From positions 1-64,000 of the forward strand of contig CAJUJP010000014.1 of the NCBI GenBank assembly GCA_910586615.1: a stretch of 64,000 nt of DNA, written 5' to 3'. Below the pieces are notes generated by a model. The model did no database searches, was not told the DNA's origin, and was given only the letters and a program-made list of their open reading frames with translations. This DNA is from an uncultured Lachnospiraceae bacterium (lineage in GTDB: Bacteria; Bacillota; Clostridia; Lachnospirales; Lachnospiraceae). Both the position numbers and the translations under genes were made by a program. This document shows positions 17,707-26,601 of the stretch, in pieces (within the stretch, counting starts at the first letter, position 1; the number at the start of each line of letters is the position of its first letter).

Positions 17707-18576
17707 TCACACATGGATCTTTTTCAACTCCTCCACCGTAAACACATAATCCGTATTGCAGAAATGGCAGTTTAAGGTTACATCTTCTCCCTCGTCGATC
17801 AGTTCCTGCAGTTCCTTTTTCCCCAGACTGACCAGCACCTTCTCCACCCGCTCTTTATTGCAGTTGCAGTGAAACCGCACCGGCATAGTATCGGTAATCT
17901 CCACGCCCAGATCACCCAGCACGGTTTCCAGGATCTGCTCCGGCGTGCTGCCCTGCTCCAACAGGGTGGTCACCGGGGGAAGCGCAGACAGCTTCTGTTC
18001 CAGTCTGGCGATCACTTCCTCCTCCGTAAAAGGCATAAGCTGTATGATAAATCCGCCCGCCTGCTTCACCGTATTGTTTTTCTCCATGAGAACGCCTAAC
18101 GCCACGCTGGAAGGCACCTGCTCGGAGGCGGCAAAATAATAGGTCAGATCGTCCCCGATCTCCCCGGTCTTTAATTCGATGGTGGAGGAATACGGCTCCT
18201 TTAAGCCCATATCCTTCATCACCGTCAGTACCCCCAGCCCGATCACGCCGCCTACGTCCAGCTTTCCCGCACGGTTCGGCGGCATCATTGCCTGCGGGTT
18301 GTCCGCGTATCCTTTGACGTTCCCTTTGGAATCCGCCGTCACCGTCAGTCCGTGTACCGGACCGGCGCCGTTTATCTGCAGGGTCAGAAGATCCTGTTCC
18401 CCTTTTAACATACTGCCCATCATCACGCCGCCCGTCATCAGCCGCCCCAGCGCCGCCGTCACCACCGGACTTAAATCATGGGCGTTTCTGGCATATTCCA
18501 CCAGTTCTCTCGATGTCACGGCGAAAGCCCGTATCTGCGCGTTCGCCGCTGTTGCTCTTACAAGATAGTCTGTCAT
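17707..18576 (-). CDS. hslO: Hsp33 redox-regulated chaperone
   Basis: The 289-aa protein is a holdase activated by oxidation in the cytoplasm. The zinc-binding cysteines are present near the C-terminus as C237-x-C239 and C270-x-x-C273, which on oxidation form disulfides and open the protein. The N-terminus (DYLVRATAANAQIRAFAVTS) and the GAGPVHGLTVTADSKGNVKGYADNP block are family hallmarks, and length is normal. The ATG is preceded by GGAATAGAGG within the recurrent leader motif. Confidence 0.96.
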   Translation of the reverse strand: MTDYLVRATAANAQIRAFAVTSRELVEYARNAHDLSPVVTAALGRLMTGGVMMGSMLKGEQDLLTLQINGAGPVHGLTVTADSKGNVKGYADNPQAMMPPNRAGKLDVGGVIGLGVLTVMKDMGLKEPYSSTIELKTGEIGDDLTYYFAASEQVPSSVALGVLMEKNNTVKQAGGFIIQLMPFTEEEVIARLEQKLSALPPVTTLLEQGSTPEQILETVLGDLGVEITDTMPVRFHCNCNKERVEKVLVSLGKKELQELIDEGEDVTLNCHFCNTDYVFTVEELKKIHV

Positions 18577-18606
18577 ATTTACCTCTATTCCGGAGCGTTC
18601 ACGCGA
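18577..18606 (-). promoter_or_regulatory. Recurrent leader motif (hslO)
   Basis: Minus strand TCGCGTGAACGCTCCGGAAT, then AGAGGTAAAT and the ATG. It matches the motif at 19867-19896 almost base for base. Confidence 0.6.
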
Positions 18607-18633
18607 CCCGCGGCGCTCCTTTTATTAACCTGT

Positions 18634-19488
18634 TTACCTTTTGCCACATTCCCTTGCCACCACATAGATCCGCTCGCTTACCGCAGTGACCGCTCCGTGG
18701 GTATCCGCGTCTACAGCCTCCACAAAGACCAGTCCCGCCTGCCGCAGATAATCCTTCATCTGTTCCAGCCGGTATCCGCGCTGGTAGTGGGTTTCCTGAA
18801 ATTTTCTGTATAGGTCCGGCTTCTCGTCCTCCTGCACGAAAATGGTCAGATCATACTCATTGATCTCCTCTTCCTCATGGTAAAAATTATCCCATATAAA
18901 GCTGCACTCTTCCCGGTTCTCCGCAATCGTCGTATCCCCGATCACAATTTCATACTTGTAAACCGTATTGAAATCAAAAATAAAAAGCCCGCCAGGGTAA
19001 AGGTAATTATTGACCAGCCGAAACGTTTCGACCACATCCTCCTCTTCCAGAAGATAGTTGACAGAATCGCAGACACTGACCACTGCCCCTACCGTACCGT
19101 ACAGTTCAAAACTTCTCATATCCTGCAGCAGATATAAGATATCCAGACCGGACTTTACCCGCTTCTCCATGGCGATTTCCAGCATGTCCGCCGCGTTGTC
19201 AATGCCGATCATGTCGTACCCCAGCCTTGCCAGCAGTTCCGTCAGCGTACCCGTACCGCAGCCGAGGTCAAGAATCGTATTGCGCTCCTGATCATTCCGG
19301 TTCTCCGGTACACCTGCATCGCCGCCGGATACAAGTCCGCCCCCGCTTCCGGCGCGCTCCGACGCCGCATCCTGTTTTGTTTCCCTGTACTTCTCCAGCA
19401 GTTCCACCAGATACGCGCACCACGCTTCATAGGGTGTATCATCCATAAACGTATCATATACCTGTGCAAATCCTGTATATGCTTCCAT
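18634..19488 (-). CDS. Class I SAM-dependent methyltransferase
   Basis: The 284-aa protein begins MEAYTGFAQVYDTFMDDTPYEAWCAYL, typical of small YqeM-like methyltransferases. Motif I is ILDLGCGTGTLTELLA and the acidic residue of motif II lies in MIGIDNAADML. Residues about 38-70 are a Gly/Ser/Asp-rich insert between the first helices and motif I, probably a disordered loop. It starts 24 bases after the YjbR-like gene and is likely in one transcript with it. The substrate cannot be told. Confidence 0.88.
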   Translation of the reverse strand: MEAYTGFAQVYDTFMDDTPYEAWCAYLVELLEKYRETKQDAASERAGSGGGLVSGGDAGVPENRNDQERNTILDLGCGTGTLTELLARLGYDMIGIDNAADMLEIAMEKRVKSGLDILYLLQDMRSFELYGTVGAVVSVCDSVNYLLEEEDVVETFRLVNNYLYPGGLFIFDFNTVYKYEIVIGDTTIAENREECSFIWDNFYHEEEEINEYDLTIFVQEDEKPDLYRKFQETHYQRGYRLEQMKDYLRQAGLVFVEAVDADTHGAVTAVSERIYVVARECGKR

Positions 19489-19512
19489 CGCTCCTCCGCT
19501 TGTCCTCTTTCA

Positions 19513-19866
19513 CTATCGTTTCCCGCACTTCCCACCATTTCCCGTCACCAGATCATAGCTCTCTCCGATCATCCGCCTGACATCCTCCTCCGGAATCGTC
19601 CCGTCCAGTATGATCGTATTCCAGTGCTCCTTATTCTGATGATACCCCGCCGTCACCGACGGGTATGCACTGCGCCAGAAGTCCCGCCACTGCGGATCAA
19701 CCTTCACATTCAGATTCACGTACCCGTTTCTTTCATAAGTCCAGAGAAAAGCCCTGCGGCTTCCCTGTACTCTCACAAGCTGCCAGTTGTCGTCATGAAA
19801 CGGCGCATCCTGATAAGTATTCGCAAACGACAGACCGTATGCCAGCGCCTCTTCTCTCGTTTTCAT
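19513..19866 (-). CDS. MmcQ/YjbR family protein
   Basis: The 117-aa protein shows the YjbR fold signatures: a short N-terminal helix, PFHDDNWQLVRV, NLNVKVDP, YPSVTAGYHQNKEHWNTIIL and IGESYDLV. The family is described as DNA-binding-like, but its function is poorly defined. The leader motif fixes the start at ATG 19866, since the ATG at 19878 lies inside the ribosome binding site GGAATGGAG. Confidence 0.88.
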   Translation of the reverse strand: MKTREEALAYGLSFANTYQDAPFHDDNWQLVRVQGSRRAFLWTYERNGYVNLNVKVDPQWRDFWRSAYPSVTAGYHQNKEHWNTIILDGTIPEEDVRRMIGESYDLVTGNGGKCGKR

Positions 19867-19896
19867 TCTAATCTCCATTCCGGAGCGTTTACGCGA
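19867..19896 (-). promoter_or_regulatory. Recurrent leader motif (yjbR-like gene)
   Basis: Minus strand TCGCGTAAACGCTCCGGAAT, then GGAGATTAGA and the ATG. It is nearly the same as the hslO leader. Confidence 0.6.
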
Positions 19897-19970
19897 CAGG
19901 TGGCATGACTTTGTTTACAAAGTTTTGCCCTACAAACAATCTTATGCCGATCTGGCACAAATCTGCCCGC

Positions 19971-22883
19971 TTACCGCCTGCTCACCATCTCCACCTCTCC
20001 CCGGAAACGCCCCGTCTCCTCTCCGATCCTCTGTACCGGAAAGACAAATGTCGCATATTCTTCAAAAGGTTCCGCATTACCAAGGGTTCCCACCTTGACA
20101 CCATCCGCATACAGCGTAGTCTGCCCGGATTCACCGGCTACGCGCAATGTGACCCACTGTCCCCGGGGCAGTACATAATCCCATGTATAGGTTCGGCCTT
20201 CTCTGGCAAAGCCGACCCGTCCCGTCTCCGGCTCCACGGCGTAGAATGCCCACACCCCGTAAGCGCTGTCGCTTTCCGCAATGATCTGCGGCATATACCG
20301 GCCGTTCTTCTCTTTTTGCCCGGATTTTCCACTTTGATCCACGCCTGTTTCCTGCACAGGCATAGCATCCGCCAGACTTTTATCATCTGCAGCAGTACTC
20401 TCTGCCGGATCTTCTTCCAGCCATATCCGCAGATTCACTTCATAGGACGGTTCCAGACCTGCCTTATCATCATAGATCCGGTTCGTTTCTCCTTCTATGC
20501 CATACATCTGCCGCTCGGTCATCCGTGCGCGCTCACAGAAATCCTCATAGCTCTCTGTCTGCACGTCTGCGCCCGGCTCTTTCTCTCCTGCTTCCGCGCT
20601 GCCTCGACCGCCGCCGGAATTGTTCATGCCCCACAGCTTCGCAGAAAGCACCGGCAGCGGCTGTTCAAAGCGTTCATACAAGTCATATTCGCTGAGCCCC
20701 AGATCCAGCCTGCCGCACATATCATTCCAGATCATATAGGCCGCCCCCAGCATCCGGGGGGAATAGGAGGGAATAATCTCCATGGTATTATAGTCATAAA
20801 ACCGGTTGGGTTCCCAGTTTTCGTACAGTTCTTCCCTGTCAAGATAGTCATAGCCGCCGCCCGGAATCACATACAAATGATTGTTCTGCATATTAATCAG
20901 AGAATAGCCTGCATCATACATTTCCCGCGGATCCGCCCACTGGGTGCTCCACAGGTTCATCTGCAGCCCGTCAGGATCCGGCATGGTCTTTCCTGCTATG
21001 TTACTCAGGCTTCCCCACATGCGCACTTTTCTTTCTTCTGTCTGCACCATCTGCGCCGTCTGTACGGCATAAGTCCGATACTGTTCACCGTCTCCGTAAT
21101 ACTCATCCATTCCGATGTTGACGATCTGTGCATCTGCCAGCGCTCCATCGCCTTCATCCAGCGCCTCCTGCCAGATCATCCCCGCAAACGCCACCGCATC
21201 CTTATTGTTCAGATTGATCTGGTCCACCGACTCCGGCTGCTGTGCCAGCCCATATTCCGGGTACAGTCTGGTAATGGAAAGCGAGTGGGCCGGCGTATCG
21301 ATCTCCGGCACCACAGTCACGCCATAGCTTTTTGCCGTCTCAATAAATTCCGCAAATTCCTCCTTGGTATAGGCATATTCCTCCGAAGTCAGCCGCTGTC
21401 CGCTGTCATTGGCAAGCTCCGATTCCAGACGGAAGGCGCTGTCTGCTGTCATAGCCTCTTCTATGGAATCCGTCAGGCCGCTGGTGCTCAGGATCTCATT
21501 GTCATTCAGATGGATTCCCAGATCGTTCATCTTATAATAAGACATGGTCTCCATCATTCTGTACAATGTTTCAAGAGAGACTGCTTTCCGCGCCACGTCA
21601 ATGCCGAAACCACGCACCTCATAGAGCGGATAATCTCTGATCTGCCCTCTCGGCAGAGAAAACTCCCGGGCCAGAATCTGCAGCACAGTCACCGTGCCCC
21701 ACCGCACGCCGGTGTCTGTTTCTGCTTTTATGACACAGATGTCGTCAATATCACAGATATATCCTTCTCTGCCCAGTCCGAGAGACTCGTCCGCATACCC
21801 CAGATAAAAGTCTCCGGGCTGTGCATCCTCTAAAGTGCCCTCTGTCACCTCCACCATGCATCGCGCCATGGTCATATATTTTTCCCGAAAAAGCTCCGCT
21901 GTTTTTTTCAGCGATGAACCCTTCTCCACAATCACCCGGAAGTTCCCGCCCGTCTCGAATCTTCCCTGTTCCCCGCGCCATTCCGCCAGGGAAGGGATTA
22001 CCTCAGGACAGTCATTCAGCCGCCGTCCCTCTTCCTCCGCAATGCCTGTCTCCTGCCATTCCGCCGCATCCGCATGATCCCAGGCCGGCACAACAAGAGT
22101 CTGGGAAATTTCCCTGGAATCCGAAGGATCACTGCTGTCTGTGACCAGAAATCCCACCGTAACCTCTTTATCCTGAATGGTAGGATAGATCACGCCGTCC
22201 GCCCCGATGATCTGCTCATAGTCCGCTCCCAGAAAAGAAACCTCGTATCCTTCCGGCGCCCGGGGCATTTCCAGATACCTGCCGCCTTCCTCCCCGTATG
22301 CTACAGATGCTGTGCCAAGCTGATAGACCGCAGGCTTGTCCGCATAGACCTCAAACTCATAAAGTGACACGTTCTGGTACAGGTCAGAATGGTCTTTCGC
22401 ACTGCGCGACACATCATATGTGCTGAGCCGCAGATATTTCACCAATGCCGGCTTTTCCAGCGGAATTTCCTGGTTTTTCAGATCCGGCATCCGGTCAAAA
22501 GCCGCCAGAACCTCCCAGTTTTCACCGTTCCGCGAGCCTTCCAGTGCATAGGAGACCACATTGCGCCGCTCCCATTTAAGGACAACAAAAGAAACTGAAA
22601 TTTCTTCCGGAAATTCCAGTTTTATATAATGAGACGCACTCTCCCTGTTATTTTCGCTGGACCAGCGGGAAGACAATTCCGTATCGTTTCCGTCAATGGC
22701 CTTATCCGCCGATAATTCCGCCGTCTCCGTGCTGTCGCAGGTGGCGGTAACACCCTTTTGCAGCGCCAGATTCGGGTTTCTGTCCGGCCGGGACAAAAGC
22801 AGCCATAGCACGCCTGCCGCCGTGACTGCCGTCAATATGAACAAGCAAATTATAATACTATATTTCTTTTTTTTCTGCACCAT
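19971..22883 (-). CDS. GH20 beta-N-acetylhexosaminidase, membrane-anchored, multidomain
   Basis: The 970-aa protein has an N-terminal membrane anchor (about 9-30), a discoidin/CBM32-like domain (about 38-185, NPNLALQKG to SLYEFEVY), an Ig-like segment, a GH20b-like domain (about 290-390), a GH20 catalytic barrel (about 400-760) with the catalytic pair D593-E594 in NIGMDEYYG, and a C-terminal LamG-like jelly roll (about 790-970). It should release terminal GlcNAc or GalNAc, or lacto-N-biose-type units, from glycans at the cell surface. With the sialic acid operon at 41617-49525 this points to host mucin or milk-type glycans; the exact linkage is not readable. Confidence 0.88.
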   Translation of the reverse strand: MVQKKKKYSIIICLFILTAVTAAGVLWLLLSRPDRNPNLALQKGVTATCDSTETAELSADKAIDGNDTELSSRWSSENNRESASHYIKLEFPEEISVSFVVLKWERRNVVSYALEGSRNGENWEVLAAFDRMPDLKNQEIPLEKPALVKYLRLSTYDVSRSAKDHSDLYQNVSLYEFEVYADKPAVYQLGTASVAYGEEGGRYLEMPRAPEGYEVSFLGADYEQIIGADGVIYPTIQDKEVTVGFLVTDSSDPSDSREISQTLVVPAWDHADAAEWQETGIAEEEGRRLNDCPEVIPSLAEWRGEQGRFETGGNFRVIVEKGSSLKKTAELFREKYMTMARCMVEVTEGTLEDAQPGDFYLGYADESLGLGREGYICDIDDICVIKAETDTGVRWGTVTVLQILAREFSLPRGQIRDYPLYEVRGFGIDVARKAVSLETLYRMMETMSYYKMNDLGIHLNDNEILSTSGLTDSIEEAMTADSAFRLESELANDSGQRLTSEEYAYTKEEFAEFIETAKSYGVTVVPEIDTPAHSLSITRLYPEYGLAQQPESVDQINLNNKDAVAFAGMIWQEALDEGDGALADAQIVNIGMDEYYGDGEQYRTYAVQTAQMVQTEERKVRMWGSLSNIAGKTMPDPDGLQMNLWSTQWADPREMYDAGYSLINMQNNHLYVIPGGGYDYLDREELYENWEPNRFYDYNTMEIIPSYSPRMLGAAYMIWNDMCGRLDLGLSEYDLYERFEQPLPVLSAKLWGMNNSGGGRGSAEAGEKEPGADVQTESYEDFCERARMTERQMYGIEGETNRIYDDKAGLEPSYEVNLRIWLEEDPAESTAADDKSLADAMPVQETGVDQSGKSGQKEKNGRYMPQIIAESDSAYGVWAFYAVEPETGRVGFAREGRTYTWDYVLPRGQWVTLRVAGESGQTTLYADGVKVGTLGNAEPFEEYATFVFPVQRIGEETGRFRGEVEMVSRR

Positions 22884-23001
22884 TACCTCAACCCGGTTTC
22901 CTCACACTGCAGCAATTTTTCTTTCACACCGTCGCTGCATCTGCAACTGCACATAACCTGATCTTCCGTCCTGCCGCTGATACCGGCCGGCATCTTTCTT
23001 T

Positions 23002-23502
23002 TTAACCTACCAGCGCCCCCAGCAGCCCGTATGACAAAAACGACATAATAACCGTTGCGATGGCGATTCCCAGCAGTTCTGCCAGAACAGCCTTCTTAAA
23101 GTCCACATCCAGAAGCGCGGCGATCAGAGACCCCGTCCATGCTCCTGTACCCGGCAGCGGAATGCCTACAAAAAGCACCAGCCCCCAGAACTCATATTTC
23201 TTGATATTGTCACTCTTGCTCATAGCACGGTTTTCAAGCTTTTCGATCAGTCCGCAAAACAGCCTGATCTTCTTCATCCATTTAAAGATCTGCTTGATAA
23301 AAAGCAGGATAAAAGGAATGGGAATGATATTGCCGATGATGCAGATCGGAATCGCCGTGGTAATAGGGATCTGCAAAAGCTGCGACACAATCAGTCCGCC
23401 TCGAAGTTCCAGGATCGGAATCATCGAGATGATAAACACCACAATCTCCTTTGATACATATTTTCCCAATGTAACCGCAAACGCGGCTGCTAATTTTTCC
23501 AT
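23002..23502 (-). CDS. Small multidrug export-like protein (COG2426)
   Basis: The 166-aa membrane protein matches the Sm_multidrug_ex family: IPILELRGGLIVS near residue 30, a polar centre, then VGIPLPGTGAWTGSLIAALL. It has about four membrane segments. 'Multidrug export' is a family label without firm proof. Its leader carries the recurrent motif with GGAATGGAGG. Confidence 0.85.
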   Translation of the reverse strand: MEKLAAAFAVTLGKYVSKEIVVFIISMIPILELRGGLIVSQLLQIPITTAIPICIIGNIIPIPFILLFIKQIFKWMKKIRLFCGLIEKLENRAMSKSDNIKKYEFWGLVLFVGIPLPGTGAWTGSLIAALLDVDFKKAVLAELLGIAIATVIMSFLSYGLLGALVG

Positions 23503-23534
23503 AATTTACCTCCATTCCAAATCGTTTTACGCTG
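23503..23534 (-). promoter_or_regulatory. Recurrent leader motif (export protein gene)
   Basis: Minus strand AGCGTAAAACGATTTGGAAT, then GGAGGTAAATT and the ATG. Confidence 0.55.
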
Positions 23535-23662
23535 AATCTGCAACGCTCCGCACCCTGAAATCTCATATAGCATTATATGTCCGTCAGATACAAAACTTGT
23601 ATTTTTTACGGCATTTTCCAGCGTAACTGCGGCCGCCGAAAACGCATGTGCGCCCTGTACAG

Positions 23663-23730
23663 CCAGTCACCCGCATATTTCCCTGAGCGCCCGATAACAC
23701 CAGTCACCCGCATATTTCTCTAAGCGCCCG
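23663..23730. repeat. 31-bp direct repeat duplicating the 3' end of hisC
   Basis: 23663-23693 and 23700-23730 match at 29 of 31 bases. The second copy is the end of the hisC gene, covering its last codons (ALREICG) and stop; the first lies just beyond the stop. It looks like a small tandem duplication. Confidence 0.8.
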
Positions 23731-24759
23731 GTACAGCGCCTCCATCTGCTCATCCGTGCCGATGGTGATGCGCATGTAGTTGCTGATCCGTTCTTTATCC
23801 CAATATCTGACATATATGTCATTTTCTTTTAACTTTTGAAAAATCTCTTTCGCGGGCATCCGCTCATGACCGGCAAAAATAAAATTGCCGTATGATTTCG
23901 GAAATGTGAAACCCAGCCCGCCAAGCTCCTTTTCCGCCTGTTCCCTTGTCCGGATGATCTTCTCACAGCATTCCTCAAAATATGCCCTGTCCCTCACAGC
24001 TTCCACGCCAAGCTGCAGCGCCGCATAGTTCATGGTATAAGAATTGACGGAATATTTCACATCATTGATATATTTGATCAGCTTCGGATCGCCCATTGCA
24101 AAACCAATCCGCATTCCCGCCATGGATCTTGATTTGGAAAAAGTCTGCACCACCAGAAGATTATCATATTTCCAGGTCAGCGGCAGGCAGCTTGTTCCTC
24201 CGAAATCGATGTACGCCTCGTCCACGATCACCACCACGTCACGGTTCGCCGCCACGATCTCCTCCACCTGCTCCACACCCATCAAAATCCCTGTAGGCGC
24301 ATTGGGATTTGGAAAAATCACACCGCCGTTGGGCTGTCTGTAATCCTCTGTCCTGATGCGGAAGTTTTCATCCAGCGCCCTTGTCTCATAAGGTACCCGG
24401 TACAGTTTTGCCCATACATCATAAAAAGAATATGTGATATCCGGAAACAGCACCGGTTGATCCGACTGAAAAAAGGTCATAAATGCCAGCGACAGCACAT
24501 CGTCAGACCCGTCTCCGATAAAAAGCCGGTCTGTGCCGATACCGTAATGCGCGGCAAGAACCTCCGCCAGTTCCGTCTGCTCCGGAAAAGCCGGGTACAG
24601 ACGCATTTTCTCAGGTTCCAGTTCCGCTATCCTGCGGGCCACTCCCGGCGCCGGCGGATAAGGATTTTCATTGGTATTCAGTTTGATCACATTTTTGCTT
24701 TCAGGCTGTTCACCCGGTGTATAAGGAACCACCTTACGCACATTTTCTTCCCACTTCAC
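23704..24759 (-). CDS. hisC: Histidinol-phosphate aminotransferase
   Basis: The 351-aa class I/II aminotransferase converts imidazole acetol phosphate and glutamate to histidinol phosphate in histidine synthesis. The start KVVPYTPGEQPES-KNVIKLNTNENPYPP is a family signature. The PLP lysine is K209 in FSKSRSMAGMRIG, with the DEAYIDF strand (PLP-ring aspartate) upstream and the phosphate-binding arginine in YMRITIGT near the C-terminus. No other his genes are nearby, so it may serve histidine or another amino acid route. Confidence 0.92.
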   Translation of the reverse strand: MKWEENVRKVVPYTPGEQPESKNVIKLNTNENPYPPAPGVARRIAELEPEKMRLYPAFPEQTELAEVLAAHYGIGTDRLFIGDGSDDVLSLAFMTFFQSDQPVLFPDITYSFYDVWAKLYRVPYETRALDENFRIRTEDYRQPNGGVIFPNPNAPTGILMGVEQVEEIVAANRDVVVIVDEAYIDFGGTSCLPLTWKYDNLLVVQTFSKSRSMAGMRIGFAMGDPKLIKYINDVKYSVNSYTMNYAALQLGVEAVRDRAYFEECCEKIIRTREQAEKELGGLGFTFPKSYGNFIFAGHERMPAKEIFQKLKENDIYVRYWDKERISNYMRITIGTDEQMEALYRALREICG

Positions 24760-24798
24760 AATATGATGCCTTTCCTCTATTATGTTCTCTCTAGTTTT

Positions 24799-25842
24799 TC
24801 ACGACTTCCTCAGCTGCGTATCTTCTTCCGGCAGCTTCCACTCTCCAGCCAGCCTCTCGTACTCCGCCGCCTGTTCTTCATTGCCTGCCGCCCGGTAACA
24901 TCTGGCAAGCCCGGCAAGCGGAAGGTCGCCGCCGCTGTGAATGTTCAGAATGCTCTCCGTCTCAAAAGCCCCGTTATAAAACCAGATGACCGCCTCATCA
25001 ATGTCCTGCTTCTGCAAATAGTATTCCCCCAGCTCACAGCAGATCTCCGAACATCCCTCGCAGGCGATCACTTTCAGCGCATACTTGAAAAAATCCTCCG
25101 CATCCGAGCAGATTCTGGCCGCTCTCGCCGCCACACAGGCCGCCTCTTTGATTTCATCCTCGCTTCTTCCAATTTCATGACACGATTGTCGGAAAAATTC
25201 CCGGGCGGCAAGAAAATCCTTATCTTCTCCGGAAATAAAAAGTTCTTTGGCATATATATTATGCAGTCTCTGATCCAGCCTGTCTCCCGCCTCGATCCTC
25301 CGCGCAAAAGCCGCCAGATCCCTGTCCTTATGGTTATTTTCAGGCAGATGCTGTATCTCGATCTCGCTGTCATATATCACCGGCTGTAATCCTACCTGCT
25401 CATGGATCGCACCCTGCCACTGAAAAGTCCGAAGCCTTTTGAAAAGCTTGGGCCGCAGTTCTCTGTCAAAATTATAAATCGTACCGTGAGAAAGCTGGTT
25501 GGTATAATACATCTGTACGATATCAATCTCCGGCAGAAGTGTCTCCTTTAAAAGCCTGAACGCCCGCCTGTTCTCTTCATCCATTACCTCATCCGCATCG
25601 GCGGAATAGATATACTCCATCCCCGCTTTGGAAAAGGCAAAATTACGTGCCGCCGAAAAATCGCCGATCCACTCAAAATCATAGATCCTGTCCGTGTAGC
25701 CTGCCGCAATACGTCTGGTTGCGTCGGTGGAACCGGTGTCAACGATAATGATCTCGTCCACCAGATCTGCGATACTGTCCAGACATCTCGCCAGAATCCG
25801 CTCTTCATTTTTTACGATCATGCACAAGCTTACCGTGATCAT
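24799..25842 (-). CDS. Glycosyltransferase family 2 with C-terminal TPR-like region
   Basis: The 347-aa protein starts with MITVSLCMIVKNEERILARCLDS and has IIIVDTGSTDAT and the DxD-type SADADEVM, giving a GT-A fold of about 220 residues. The rest is helical with repeat-like pairs (EYYLQKQDIDEAVIWFYNGA, ARCYRAAGNEEQAAEYERLA) resembling tetratricopeptide repeats. This layout is common among 'glycosyltransferase with TPR' proteins of Firmicutes. Donor and acceptor are unknown. Confidence 0.88.
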   Translation of the reverse strand: MITVSLCMIVKNEERILARCLDSIADLVDEIIIVDTGSTDATRRIAAGYTDRIYDFEWIGDFSAARNFAFSKAGMEYIYSADADEVMDEENRRAFRLLKETLLPEIDIVQMYYTNQLSHGTIYNFDRELRPKLFKRLRTFQWQGAIHEQVGLQPVIYDSEIEIQHLPENNHKDRDLAAFARRIEAGDRLDQRLHNIYAKELFISGEDKDFLAAREFFRQSCHEIGRSEDEIKEAACVAARAARICSDAEDFFKYALKVIACEGCSEICCELGEYYLQKQDIDEAVIWFYNGAFETESILNIHSGGDLPLAGLARCYRAAGNEEQAAEYERLAGEWKLPEEDTQLRKS

Positions 25843-25935
25843 GGAAGTCTACCTTTCTTTTCATCATTTGATACCCGCTTCCTCCTATAGCTGTCCTGGC
25901 GGGCAGGAATAACCCTGAATATACTCCGGCTTTTT

Positions 25936-26313
25936 CTACGGCCTGTAATATATGGATTTTCTCATGCACGTATCCACATGCAGCAGACTGCTGGCGGCTC
26001 CCGCCCGGAGCACCATGTCCCTGTACCGGTTCCTGCGGACAAACTCTTTCGCCGGACAGATCTGATACAGCGTGGTATAAGACAGATCTGCCATCCGCTC
26101 ATCCAGCTTCACCAGATATTCACTGCCCTCTGTGTAAAGCTTCGCACGCCCCAGATAACGATAGCGCTTTCCATTCCAGTTATAAATACGCACTGTGCGG
26201 CGCCGGATTCCATAAAGCGCCGTTACCAGAAGCACAGACAGCACCGCCAGTGCCGCCAGCGCACCTGACCACGCCGGATTACTCCAATTTTCCGTTCCGA
26301 TCATCCATGTCAT
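25936..26313 (-). CDS. Small membrane protein of unknown function
   Basis: I do not recognise this protein. From ATG 26313 it is 125 aa with one membrane helix (about residues 16-36, GALAALAVLSVLLVTALYGI) followed by a basic, tyrosine-rich soluble part (TVRIYNWNGKRYRYLGRAKL). GAGAGG precedes the start; ATG 26361 and ATG 26304 are alternatives. It lies downstream of the protease gene on the same strand and upstream of the glycosyltransferase. Confidence 0.6.
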   Translation of the reverse strand: MTWMIGTENWSNPAWSGALAALAVLSVLLVTALYGIRRRTVRIYNWNGKRYRYLGRAKLYTEGSEYLVKLDERMADLSYTTLYQICPAKEFVRRNRYRDMVLRAGAASSLLHVDTCMRKSIYYRP

Positions 26314-26492
26314 ATCATATCCTCTCAAGGCATATATACCGTGTATCCGAAACTGCCGCATCAGACAGCTTCACGAATATTTTGCGCTTCCTGTTATCTC
26401 AGCTTATGAAAAGCTGCTTTCAGACAATAACATGTTTAGAGTAGCATATTCCCCCATAGATTGCAATTACAACCTCATGCCGTTTCCGATGC

Positions 26493-26525
26493 GGCACAGG
26501 TATCCTGCCGCCCGATACCTGTGCC
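26493..26525. terminator. Perfect 12-bp hairpin after the protease gene
   Basis: GGCACAGGTATC and GATACCTGTGCC pair perfectly around nine bases, 77 bases past the protease stop. No clear T-run follows on the minus strand. Confidence 0.5.
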
Positions 26526-26601
26526 GATATTCCACATTCCACAGTTCCGGGGATGCACGGACATAGGGAAAGAGCGATGCACGCACCGCTCTCTGTCTGT
26601 G

